A DNA stretch of 64,000 bases from Petrosia ficiformis (taxonomy: Eukaryota > Porifera > Demospongiae > Haplosclerida > Petrosiidae). A program made the translations under genes and the position numbers. The stretch's first letter is position 1; the number at the start of each line of letters is the position of its first letter. The stretch covers positions 6,815,077-6,879,076 of the forward strand of contig OX345644.1 of the NCBI GenBank assembly GCA_947044365.1, in the 5' to 3' direction. The notes under the pieces were generated by a model. The model searched no databases, had not been told where the DNA came from, and worked only from the letters and a program-made list of their open reading frames with translations. Below, piece after piece: positions 11,927 through 27,503 of the stretch.

Positions 11927-14900
11927 TTCTTTATTTCACTAGTTTGACCTTTACATATAATTTATATACAAACTAAGGTAGATGCTAGATAAATATGAAT
12001 CTATTTAAGTAAGTAGGCGTGACCCACCCAAACCCATCAGTATAGCATGACCAACTAAAGTTTTAGCATTCACAGTAAACGTTTGCAGAATCGAAGCTAC
12101 TTGCTCAAGGCATAGCATTCAAAGGTTAACTAACACAACTTAGCCAAACCCTCAAAACATTTAACTTACAGAATTGAGGCTACTTCTGCAAGGTCTTCAA
12201 GCCCCAGTGTATAATGCTAATAACCAGTACCACTGCTGGTAACAACACCTAACAATCTAATGACCCGGATGTACATAATTGTGACAGCTGTCACTCTCCA
12301 AACTTTCGACACTTCAAACGATAGGCACACCAACTGGCACACAGGTAGGCCAACAACATCTCTGAAGGGGAAATAGTACTCGCACACACAGTGTAAGCAC
12401 ACAACTCACCCAAGAGAACTTCCTACACTTAAACCAACCGAGAGGCACACAAATACCTATGCGCGCAACATCTCTGTAGGGAAGAAAGTACTTACACACA
12501 AGTGTAAATACAACTCGCCCATTACAACTCCCAACATACTCTGACGGACTAGTCATATCAACAATGATTTAGTCTGAACCGAAGCCACCATATGTGACAA
12601 CAGTACAACAAAACCAACCGGTAAAGAAGCTAACTTCTCTGGATGGAAGATAGTACTCGCACACACAACAGTCTCCCTCCAGAACTTCCAACACTTCAAA
12701 CCAACCGACAGTACCTGTGAAGCCAAGATGGTACAATACAGTGTGTGTTAGCACAACTTCCAACACTTGAAACCAACCGATAGGGAGGCACACAAGTACC
12801 TAGGCAGGCAACTTCTCTGAAGGGAAGATGTTACTAACATACAGTGTGCGCACCACTCACAGCAGAAATTCCAACCCTTCAACCCAAGTACCTGAGAAGC
12901 CAACACAACCGATAGGCAGGCACACAAGTACCTGTGCATCCAACATCTGCATAACTTCCAACACTTCAACCCAACCGATAAGTACACAAGTACCTGTGCG
13001 TCCAACATCCGCAGAACTTCCAACACTTCAACCCAACCGATAAGTACACAAGTACCTGTGCATCCAACATCCACAGAACTTCCAACACTTCAACCCAACC
13101 GATAGGTACACAAGTACCAGTGCATCCAACATCCACAGAACTTCTAACGCTTCAACCCAACCGATAGGTACACAAGTACCTGCGATAGGTACACAAGTAC
13201 CTGTGCGTCCAACATCCGCAGAACTTCCAACACTTCAACCCAACCGATAGGCACACAAGTACCTGTGCAGCTAACATCTCTGAAAGGAAGAAAGTACTTA
13301 CACACAAGTGTAAACACAACTTGCCCAACACAACTCCCAACATACTCTAACGGACTATATGAACAACAATTTAGTCTGAACCGAAACCACTATAATATAG
13401 CACTACCTCCACCAGTGACAACAGTGTTTACAACAAAACCAACCGGTAGGCACAAGGAAGCCAACATCTCTGGATGGAAGATAGTACTCGCACACAACGA
13501 TCTAAACAACGCTCTCCCTCCAGAACTTCCAACACTTCAAACCAACCGATAGGCAGGCACACAAGTAGTACCTGTGCAGCCAACCTGTCTGAAGGGAAGA
13601 TGGTACTAACATAGTGTGTAAACAAATCTCTCCAGGCAGAACTTCCAACACTTCCACCCAACTGATAGGCAGGCACACAAGTACCTGTGCATCAAACATC
13701 CACAGAACTTCCAACACTTCAACCCAACCGATAGGCACACAAGTACCTGTGCATCCAACATCCACAGAACTTCCAACACTTCAACCCAACCGATAGGTAG
13801 GCACAGCCTGGGCAGGCAAGTGGCTGTGCAGCCAACTGGTCTGAACTAACATACAGTGTGTTAGCACAGCTCTCCCAGCAGAACTTCCAACACTTCAACA
13901 GCAGGCACACAAGTACCTGTGCATCCAACATCCACAGAACTTCCAACACTTCAACCCAACCGATAGGCACACAAGTACCTCTGCATCCAATATCCGCAGA
14001 ACTTCCAACACTTCAACCCAACCGATAGGTAGGCACAGCCTGGGCAAGCAAGTGGCTGTGCAGCCAACTGGTCTGAACTAACATACAGTGTGTTAGCACA
14101 GCTCTCCCAGCAGAACTTCCAACACTTCAACAGCAGGCACACAAGTACCTGGGCAGCCAACTTCTCTGTAGGGAAGATGGTACTCCATACAGTGTGTTAA
14201 CGCAACTCCCCCAGCAGAACTTCCAACACTTCAACCCAACAGATAGGCAGGCACACAAGTACCTGTGAAACCAACATCTCTGAAGGAAAGATGGTACTAA
14301 CATACAGTGTGTTCACACCACTCAAACCAGCAGAACTTCCAACACTTCAACCCAACCGATAGGTAGGCACAGCCTGGGCAGGCAAGTGGCTGTGCAGCCA
14401 ACTGGTCTGAACTAACATACAGTGTGTTAGCACAGCTCTCCCAGCAGAACTTCCAACACTTCAACAGCAGGCACACAAGTACCTGTGCATCCAACATCCA
14501 CAGAACTTCCAACACTTCAACCCAACCGATAGGCACACAAGTACCTCTGCATCCAATATCCGCAGAACTTCCAACAGAACTTCCAACACTTCAACAGCAG
14601 GCACACAAGTACCTGGGCAGCCAACTTCTCTGTAGGGAAGATGGTACTCCATACAGTGTGTTAACGCAACTCCCCCAGCAGAACTTCCAACACTTCAACC
14701 CAACAGATAGGCACACAAGTAGTACCTGTGCATCAAACATCCACAGAACTTCCAACACTTTAACCCAACCGATAGGTACACAAGTACCTGTGCATCCAAC
14801 ATTCACAGAACTTCCAACACTTCAACCCAACCTATAGGCATCCGCAGAATTTCCAACAATTCAACCCAACCTACAGGCACACAAGTACCTGTGCATCCAA

Positions 14901-16543
14901 CATCTGCAGAACTTCCAACACTTCAACCCAACCGATAGGCACACAAGTACCTGTGCATCCAACATCCACAGAACTTCCAACACTTCAACCCAACCGATAG
15001 GTACACATGTACCTGTGCATCCAACATCCGCAGAACTTCCAACACTTCAACCCAACCGATAGGCACACAAGTACCTGTGCATTCAACATCCGCAGAACTT
15101 CCAACACTTCAACCCAACCTACAGGCACACAAGTACCTGTGCATCCAACACTTCAACCCTACCGATAGGCAGGCACACAAGTACCTGTGCAGCCAATCTT
15201 TCTGAATGGAAGATGGTACTAGCATACAGTGTGTTAGCACAACTCTCCCAGCAGAACTTCCAACACTCAAACCAACCGATAGGCAGGCACACAAGTACCT
15301 GTGAAACCAACATCTCTGAAGGGAAGATGGTACTAACATACACTGTGTTCGCACCACTCAACCAGCAGAACTTGCAACACTTCAACCCAACCGATAGGTA
15401 GGCACAGCCTGGGCAGGCAAGTGGCTGTGCAGCCAACTGGTCTGAACTAACATACAGTGTGTTAGCACAGCTCTCCCAGCAGAACTTCCAACACTTCAAC
15501 CCAACCGATAGGTACACAAGTACCTGTGCATCCAACATTCGCAGAACTTCCAACACTTCAACCCAACCGATAGGCACACAAGTACCTGTGCATCCAACAT
15601 CCACAGAACTTCCAACACTTCAACCCAACCAATAGGCACACAAGTACCTGTGCATCCAACACTTCAACCCTACCGATAGGCAGGCACACAAGAAGTACCT
15701 GTGCAGCCAATCTTTCTGAATGGAAGATGGTACTAGCATACAGTGTGTTAGCACAACTCTCCCAGCAGAACTTCCAACACTCAAACCAACCGATAGGCAG
15801 GCACACAAGTACCTGTGAAACCAACATCTCTGAAGGGAAGATGGTACTAACATACAGTGTGTTCGCACCACTCAACCAGCAGAACTTCCAACACTTCAAC
15901 CCAACCGATAGGTAGGCACAGCCTGGGCAGGCAAGTGGCTGTGCAGCCAACTGGTCTGAACTAACATACAGTGTGTTAGCACAGCTCTCCCAGCAGAACT
16001 TCCAACACTTCAACAGCAGGCACACAAGTACCTGGGCAGCCAACTTCTCTGTAGGGAAGATGGTACTCCATACAGTGTGTTAACGCAACTCCCCCAGCAG
16101 AACTTCCAACACTTCAACCCAACTTACAGGCACACAAGTACCTGTGCATCCAACATCTGGAGAACTTCCAACACTTCAACCCAACCGATAGGCACACAAG
16201 TACCTGTGCACCCAACATCTCTGAAGGGAAGAAAATACTTACACACAACTGTAAACAGAACTTGCCCAACACAACTCCCAACATACTCTGACAGACTATA
16301 TGAACAACAATTTAGTCTGAACCAAAACCTCTATACAATAGCACTACCTCCACCAGTGACAACAGTGTTTACAACAAAACCAACTGGTAAGCACACAAGG
16401 AAGCCAACAACTTGTAATTGTAACAAGTGTGAGTGTTTACAACAACAAAACCACGACTTGTAATTGTAATAAGTGGCTGTTTCAGAGTCTATGAATGACC
16501 TACCAAATCTATCAAGAATGAAGTATTGAGTCAGTGAAGATCC

Positions 16544-16577
<34 letters not shown>

Positions 16578-16736
16578 GGTATCATATGGTGAGTCCTTAT
16601 TGTGTTATATGTATAATCATTTGACAGAATTCACTTTCCAGATTATAAATGTTGCTTCATCTGAATCGTCTCACTTGATCAGACACAAAATAAATGAATT
16701 ATTAGTACATTTGTTAGACATTGTATTAAGTGACAA
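11927..16736. repeat. Gene-free block: 62-bp minisatellite with higher-order repeats
   Basis: Between the EEA1 start and the VCPKMT-like stop there is no gene I can support. From about 12.2 to 16.5 kb the DNA is visibly more GC-rich than its surroundings and built of a 62-bp unit: CAGAACTTCCAACACTTCAA, CCCAACCGATAGGCACACAA, GTACCTGTGCATCCAACATC, CA. Successive copies at 13012 and 13074 are exactly 62 bp apart. Longer units insert AGATGGTACTAACATACAGT-type sequence. A ~180-bp block containing TTTAGTCTGAACCGAAACCA recurs near 12.45, 13.27 and 16.22 kb, and a block near 15.14 kb recurs about 512 bp later. Because 62 is not a multiple of three, the many open frames change frame every unit and are not genes. 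Confidence 0.92.
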
Positions 16737-17636
16737 TTATTTCATTTTGAAGACATATATCTTAATATCTTTACTTCTGTATTTGCTGTTAAGTTCGGAA
16801 TACGATATTTCATTTGTTATGAAATGTTGAGACATCAACTAGAAGAGAGATAGTGTATAAATTAATTTAAATAAATATCGACATACTTTAAAGAATGTTG
16901 CTTCTAGTTTTGGTTTGTTGCCAGTAACTCTTATTTCATATGACATGTATACAAGAGTTTCTGGTGTCGACAAACTAAATACTGTATCAACTAATTTCTG
17001 TAACACCTGTAAATAAACAAGATGGAGTCTGGAGATATAATTATTACACGATATTGATACCTCTTCGTAGTATACTAGATCGGCCATAAGAATAATATTA
17101 GGCAAGGGCTGAAATTCAGAAGTGTTCTCACCCCTGTATTTAAGATAACATACATAATATTTACTGTTTATTACAGTCAGTTTCATGTGTATGTACATGT
17201 TACATTTATATTTAGTATATATATATACCACTCAAGGACTTGAGCATCAGCTTTTCCTTTCAACACAGTAATATTGTATTTAATATTTTGTCTCATTAAT
17301 TCTAAACAAGACTTTAGATCTGTCAGAACAACATCACCCCTATAATTTGAGTTATAATATGTAGCATGGGAATGAGTCCTCAACTTACCCCAAAACACAT
17401 GCTGCAAGTCCTACAGCCCCGGTTCCTGCACCGAGTTCCAAAACCATTTTTCCACATAAGTGTTCAGGTGGGAAATACTTGGGATGCTCCAGGAATTTAG
17501 CTAACACAAGAGCTGCATCCCACACTACACACCCAACATCACCGATATATAACTGATTAATTCGTAGTATTTTATCACCACACTGTATCTCTCTAATAAA
17601 ACCAGGAGAACTGTCATCTCCAGTCTGATCAGCCAT
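16737..17636 (-). CDS. VCPKMT: VCP-lysine methyltransferase-like (METTL21 family)
   Basis: Five exons of a seven-beta-strand methyltransferase. It starts at 17636 with MADQTGDDSSPG; a GVGCVVWDAALVLAKFLEH segment is followed by SAM motif I LELGAGTGAVGLAA, then DVVLTDL, and post-motif MADLVYYEE, the [D/E]xx[Y/F]-type signature of METTL21/VCPKMT enzymes. The last exon, after acceptor CTTCTAG near 16830, reads LMSQHFITNEISYSELNSKY and RSKDIKIYVFKMK, stop at 16737-16739. Human VCPKMT trimethylates a lysine of the AAA ATPase VCP/p97 in the cytosol. The GVGCVVWDAA string and the final YRSxDI segment favour VCPKMT over METTL21A, but substrate specificity is inferred. Confidence 0.88.
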
Positions 17637-17705
17637 CTTATTCCTTATGCAACCATACAGCTACATCAATAATTATGCAAAAACATTTTTTTTAAAAACA
17701 AATTT

Positions 17706-19604
17706 TTATGTATCTATTTCCTCCTCATTATCAAAACTATTCTCTTCTTCTCTATTGTCACTAGTCACATCATCACATCCATCACCCTCACTAGTCACAT
17801 CACGAACTAAAGTCAACTCCACATTGTTGAACTGCAGTCTCTGATATCGAAAGTGTTGTTGTCTATGCTTTCTCCACTTTCTCCCCCACAACTCAACAAC
17901 AGTGACCATACATACACAAATTAATACTGCAATACCTACAAATATTATATTAATATATAACAGAGACACGGGAGCAAGATTGTCCAGTAAAAGCCCAACC
18001 AATAGCGGAAGTGTCATATCACCCAGTAGAGCTCCAGTATTGAGTACAGCTGTAGCTTTTGCAGTCGGTATTGTATGTCGACTTAACCATGTCATGACTG
18101 TAGGAAAAATGGATGCAAAGCTAGCTCCTAGCAAAGCACTACCTATCCATATGACTGTTTCTGTGTTATTCCATATCACCATCAACAGAGATGCTACTAA
18201 ACTTCCTGTTAGGTTGCCAGCCATCATAAATGAGGGAGGTGTTTTGCATAGTGAGATTGCAATTGAAAAACATCTCGCAAAAGCAAACGAGCCCCAAAAT
18301 ACAGATGAGAGTAAAGCTGCTCTCTGTTTACTGAAACCAAGGTCACCTTTCACAGCAAATGCAAATACGTAAGTCCCATAAGATACCTCTAATCCTACAT
18401 AACAATACATGAACATGAATAGCGAGGTAAACAGAAACACCTTATATAAGATAGTATTTGGATATCTCAACTCTTTCTCCTTTTCCTTCTCACTATCAAC
18501 ATGAACCTCTATTTCTTCATCAGAGTCAATCTGTAATCTCTCTTCATCTTCTGTTACTTCAATCGGGACTTTCTTCTTCCATTGCAGACAGAAACACTGT
18601 TCTTTGACTGAATAAAATAACAATCCAGGAATTGAAATAAGCAGAGGGATTACAGCTATCCAGTAGGCATAACCAAAAAACAAATTTCCTCCAGAAGTGT
18701 TAGAACAGTCCGTTACATTAGTGAATCCATCACCTGACAGATCACCTGACTGGTTAAAACAATTATCAATTACTTCACTCAAACAGACATCATTTGTGAC
18801 ATTTGGAGTTGCCATCTCCAATACTTCAAAACAGGAGAGATTATATAATTGAGTATTATTAATACTTTCGGAAGGTTCTTCAGATATGAATGGTTTTGCG
18901 ATAAGTGGTGACAGAAATGCACCAAATGCGAATAAAAAGTGTACTATTTGCATAATCGGACCGGTATCTTTATTCTTCCATATATTCATGACGATAGCAT
19001 GAACTCCTATAATTATGATAATAATATAATTATTATTAATTTTAAACATAAAACTGCACATGTTTACCATTGTCCAATGATGCAATTGCTACTCCTTGTC
19101 CAAACATTATCACTGCTAATACAGCAACATGAGTTGGTAATGGTAGTACACATGTCACTAAAGAGTTTAAACATATGAACGTATATAATATATATATATA
19201 TATATATACGTACATAGAGCTAAAGCAAAGATGTTCGCATTCAACATCCACAGAGATGCCTTTTGATAATGATCACACACAAAGCCAGACCCAACTGATC
19301 CAAACACACTCCCAACAGATCGAACCAACAAAATGGCTGCCAGTTCCGATATTCCAACCCCAACACGATTGGATAGATCTAAAAGAGTTGGACCCAGTAT
19401 CACAACAGACAATCCCTGTAAAACAATGGAATTAAGGTAAGCCGGGATCACATTCCACATGCAACACTATGATCAGTAAACATCTCAGTCAGTATTATAC
19501 ATACATAATAAGTATTGTTTTAGACTCACTAGTCCAACAAAAGGTATAGCTGACCATATACTGATACATACATCACTACTACTGAGCCACTTCATGCATT
19601 TCAT
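17706..19604 (-). CDS. Major facilitator transporter, MFSD4-like
   Basis: At least four exons. The N-terminal exon begins at 19604 (MKCMKWLSSSDVCISIWSAI) and is followed by GLSVVILGPTLLDLSNRVG and the classic loop VGSGFVCDHY. The large 3' exon carries the remaining helices, a long charged central loop (acidic stretch near 18480-18550) and an acidic cytoplasmic tail with EEEN and NEEE. About 12 membrane spans in two six-helix halves are expected from the hydrophobic segments. The arrangement and the SVFGSVGSGF motif match the MFSD4/NaGLT1-type MFS group, proposed glucose or orphan transporters. Substrate cannot be read from sequence. It is divergent from ELMO. Confidence 0.82.
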
Positions 19605-20142
19605 GATTTTTGACCACACCTGCTAGTTAGATAGATTTTTAGTGCTGAATTTCATTTTTTGATTGTGAAAGTATAGAATATGTAGATACATCATCTACAG
19701 TATGTATGTAAATCTAGTACCAATATATATATGCTATACATTTTCCACTATGATCAGCAGCATCATGTGCCTACATCATATCTACATCATTCATACAATG
19801 TTAGAGTAGATCTATCTATATAGCCTCTACATTTATCTAGATACACATTCATACAGATGTGTTTTCATAAACAGGTACAATCACATAACATAAAGATATG
19901 TACACATTCCATTCATTATAATTATAATTTAAAATTTCTTTTCTAATTATCCGTATCTCATCAAGAGGTGATTGTTCTCAAAGAGAGTGATCTTTGTAAA
20001 AAATATTCTATAGAAGGTTAGGCACATATCATACATGCTTAAAACAACTTATTTTTGATATTTTACGATATATTTTTTCATATGTGTAGGTGAATAATAA
20101 AGTTATACCACACTCCATTGTGTTCAAGCCTAGCCTTCAAAG
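19605..20142. promoter_or_regulatory. Divergent intergenic region, MFSD4-like / ELMO
   Basis: A 538-bp AT-rich gap between start codons. It contains ATCTACAT/TCATAC-rich sequence and no repeat or ORF of note. Promoters for both genes are expected here by position. Confidence 0.35.
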
Positions 20143-22359
20143 ATGAGTATAACTAGTAGCATATCTCTAGTGAATTCTGGTAGCATGACTGCTAGCACGT
20201 CAGGAAAGCAAGATCGAGTAAAGGTTGCCATAGAGCCTAATGTATCCAATGTTCAGCCACTATTAATGGATTTTGAGCATTCTCTTCAATTGACTACAAT
20301 AGTTAGAGACGTAGCCACAAAATGGGAGATCAAGAATCCGGAACAATATTGTTTCAAGTACGCTGCATCCAATAAAGATTCAAAAGGCTTGAGTAAGTTC
20401 TGCTACATAACAGAGGAAAACCGTCATGAATTGAAAAATGGCGATATCCTCTCCATTGCTCTATCGCCTTCCCTTCGAGCAAGGGAGATTTTCGAAAAAA
20501 TACGCACCAATGATCAGAAATCTACTGGTATATCGGAGTTGGCTGATCTGTCGAGAGATCCTACATTTGCAATACAGTTCATATCTCTCAATGAAGGTAA
20601 AGGTGTCCAATCGTTAATGTCCATGATTGAAAAGTCTGTACCTAGTAATACTCCTACAGATAAAGGTGATTTGGCTAATATTTTAGGAGGTTTTCAAGAG
20701 CTTATGGAACACAGTATAGTTTCCTGGGACACAATCGGAGAAAACTTTGTGAAGAAAATAATTAATATCTTGGATAGAAGTCGCTCTAAAGATTACTTCC
20801 ATCCTCCTATTGTTCATCGATGTCTGGATATACTGGAGTCAATCGTAATGAATAGTACACAGTATTATTGTATTGTAGCTCACGAAGTACCTCCATCTAG
20901 TGTAATCGGTTTTATTAGCAAGGGTTCTCAATTTGTTACGCATTATGCTTTAGCTCTTATCAATGCTTTGATTTTAAAAGCACAAGACCAGCCATCAATA
21001 TTACATGAGCTGTCTATTAATAATTTCAGTACAACGATTAATGATAATATTCTGCAACAAGCACGTGGTGAGGTAGATCATGATATAGCACATCAGCTGT
21101 CTATATACCAGTCTTTCATTTTGAATCAAGTGGAAAATCGCATGAGAACGTCTTTTGCTGATGGACAGCCTCGTATGGAAGAATCTCTTCGACTCCTCCC
21201 AGTACAGGCATTTTCTGAAGAATATCGGAACAAAGGTGCGAATGCACCTATTCACGAACATCATTGGAAACAGCTGGGTTTTTCACAGACAAATCCTCGA
21301 TTGGATTTTCAAGAAACTCCACCTGGAGTGCTCGCTCTTGATTGTATGGTGTATTTAGCTCGTACGAAACATGAAATATACACTCGTCTACTGTTTGCCC
21401 AGATGGACAATCCATGTCCTTTCGCTCAAACTAGTATCGCTCTCACTAAAATTCTGTGTCAATTGTTTCGTATCGGAGAGCAAACAGGAGATATTGGCTA
21501 CTTTCAAGAGTTCATCCCGTTTTTAATTCTCAATGAAGAGCCTTTTAAGGAAATCTTTTGTATTACAATACAACTTCTATTCAAAACATGGCGTGAGATG
21601 AGAGCTGGGATAATGGATCTAGAGAAAGTCACTGCTGTTGTTACGAAACAGATAACAATGGTACTCCAATCTCAGGATACTAGTACTCTAACATCTTCAG
21701 AAGTTCTCAAGAGTCGATTGTTTGAGTTGAACTATAAAAAGATTATTGCAGCCGAAGAACAGAGTCAGCTATTAGATGAAGCAGTACTGAAGAGCCGACC
21801 TGTGCAGGATTTGCGTATCAGGATAACTCCTGAAATTTACGAGTTAGTGAAACAGGAGCGATTGCATCATTTAATACAAGGTGCTGCATTCCCGAAAATT
21901 GGTGGCAGGAGACGAGACCAGTTTTTTTACTGTCGCTTGGCACCAAATCATAAAATCATTCATTTTGGAGACACAGCTGGACAAACTGCTCCACCTTTAG
22001 AAACTTTAGAAAACAAAGTCCAAATATCGGACACGAAATTAGTAACAGGCACGGAATGTCCTCATGCTGAGAGAGCTCGCAAGAATATCAATTTAATATT
22101 CTCTCTGATATATAACGGAGATGAACATCTCGATTTCTGTGCTCCAACCGAAACTGTTTATAATATCTGGGTGGATGGTCTCAATGCTTTACTGGGGAGA
22201 CGTATGACTTCCAAAGCTGCTGAAGAAGACTTAGAAACGTTACTGAATATGGATTTAAAACTCCGTCTACTGGATTTGGAGAATATAACCATCCCCACTC
22301 AACAACCTCCTATTCCACCCGAACCAAATTCATACAACTTTTACTACAAACTCGATTGA
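20143..22359 (+). CDS. ELMO: Engulfment and cell motility protein (intronless)
   Basis: A single uninterrupted 738-residue frame, close to the ~720-730 aa of vertebrate ELMO1-3. The N-terminal Ras-binding-like and armadillo region includes QLTTIVRDVATKWEIKNPEQ; the middle is the ELMO domain; a PH domain follows (from about residue 545, with RRRDQFFYCRLAPNHKIIHF); the tail has the proline motif QQPPIPPEPNSYNFYYKLD used to contact the DOCK SH3 domain. ELMO with DOCK180 forms a Rac guanine-nucleotide exchange factor for phagocytosis and migration. The start ATG at 20143 follows an in-frame-free leader. The lack of introns contrasts with nearly all neighbours; no poly(A) tract was seen downstream to argue for recent retroposition. 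Confidence 0.96.
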   Translation: MSITSSISLVNSGSMTASTSGKQDRVKVAIEPNVSNVQPLLMDFEHSLQLTTIVRDVATKWEIKNPEQYCFKYAASNKDSKGLSKFCYITEENRHELKNGDILSIALSPSLRAREIFEKIRTNDQKSTGISELADLSRDPTFAIQFISLNEGKGVQSLMSMIEKSVPSNTPTDKGDLANILGGFQELMEHSIVSWDTIGENFVKKIINILDRSRSKDYFHPPIVHRCLDILESIVMNSTQYYCIVAHEVPPSSVIGFISKGSQFVTHYALALINALILKAQDQPSILHELSINNFSTTINDNILQQARGEVDHDIAHQLSIYQSFILNQVENRMRTSFADGQPRMEESLRLLPVQAFSEEYRNKGANAPIHEHHWKQLGFSQTNPRLDFQETPPGVLALDCMVYLARTKHEIYTRLLFAQMDNPCPFAQTSIALTKILCQLFRIGEQTGDIGYFQEFIPFLILNEEPFKEIFCITIQLLFKTWREMRAGIMDLEKVTAVVTKQITMVLQSQDTSTLTSSEVLKSRLFELNYKKIIAAEEQSQLLDEAVLKSRPVQDLRIRITPEIYELVKQERLHHLIQGAAFPKIGGRRRDQFFYCRLAPNHKIIHFGDTAGQTAPPLETLENKVQISDTKLVTGTECPHAERARKNINLIFSLIYNGDEHLDFCAPTETVYNIWVDGLNALLGRRMTSKAAEEDLETLLNMDLKLRLLDLENITIPTQQPPIPPEPNSYNFYYKLD

Positions 22360-22935
22360 TTGTGTGCATATAAATATACATGTGTATTAATGTAATCAGG
22401 TGATTTTTATTTTTCACAGTTTTAGATTTCATTATAATTAGAGTGATAAAAATATTCTCTCCTTTGATAATTATTTTAATATCATTTCATAATTATTATG
22501 TCCATTGTTCACAACCCTCAGCAACTAGTGGGTGATTTGTATTATCGGTCGGTCTCTTGATGTTAATAATAGAATTTCTTTTAATCAAATTATGACTTGA
22601 CTGGTACTCATAATCCAATCTAATTTTAGTCACTATATCACTATCATGAACTGATCTTGCAAGTAAGTCACATATATATATATATATATATATACAGTAT
22701 GATGGTGACCTCATCCCTTTGATGTGGTGAGTTCTATATATATTGTATATAGACCTTCCATGTGCACACTATGCAGGAGATGTCACCACCATACAATATA
22801 TTGTATATAGTATGCTAATAGGTCCTATATACTGATTATAGGACCCTTGTTTTGTGTCATCGGGTGTGATATAGCCCTCGCAGGCTATATCACATCCTCG
22901 GACACAAACTCAGGTCCTATATTTTGTATATAGGA

Positions 22936-22970
<35 letters not shown>

Positions 22971-23111
22971 CTTGCACACATCTTAATTCGCTCTTGGGGG
23001 TTGCATAGTCTGCAGAAAAAGAAAGGGAGGGGCTCATTAATTAATGATATGGTGGGTGTGTTTGTTGGTGGGTGTGATCAATTAAAGTAATGTAACAAAG
23101 CTTTTGCCAAG
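22360..23111. repeat. ELMO-KDM7 intergenic region with nested fold-back repeats
   Basis: No gene. Bases 22698-22792 form a fold-back (GTATGATGGTGACCTCATCC against its near complement ending at 22792). Bases 22821-22845 are a GGTCCTATA hairpin. Arms 22850-22875 and 22883-22908 pair at about 22 of 26 positions around a short loop (GTGTGATATAGCC / GGCTATATCACAT). Runs of (TA)n flank the set at 22673-22694 and 22937-22967. The KDM7 promoter must lie between these hairpins and 23111. Confidence 0.75.
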
Positions 23112-27287
<4,176 letters not shown>

Positions 27288-27503
27288 CTAGAACTCATAA
27301 CTTACACACTTATCCATACTGCATTTAAGATTATCCCTTCATTTTAATTATATAATATTATACCTCTCATTAATAAAATATCAACTGTTATTTACTTTAT
27401 AATGAATGTAATATTTTCATTATAAAAAAAAGACCCTTACATTATGTACATGTATATGAAATAGAAACTAGTTCCTGTACTTTATAATGATTCTAATTAA
27501 TGC

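Noticed and set aside
12748..16043. Long open frames on both strands of the 12-16-kb block (Cys/Trp-rich on minus, Thr/Asn/Gln-rich on plus)
   Set aside because: They follow the 62-bp repeat, which is not divisible by three, so reading frames shift at every unit. No start context, introns or homology; repeats explain them.
17902..18372. 156-residue frame on plus
   Set aside because: Antisense shadow of the MFSD4-like coding exon.
21001..21264. 87-residue frame on minus within ELMO
   Set aside because: Shadow of the ELMO frame, no independent signals.
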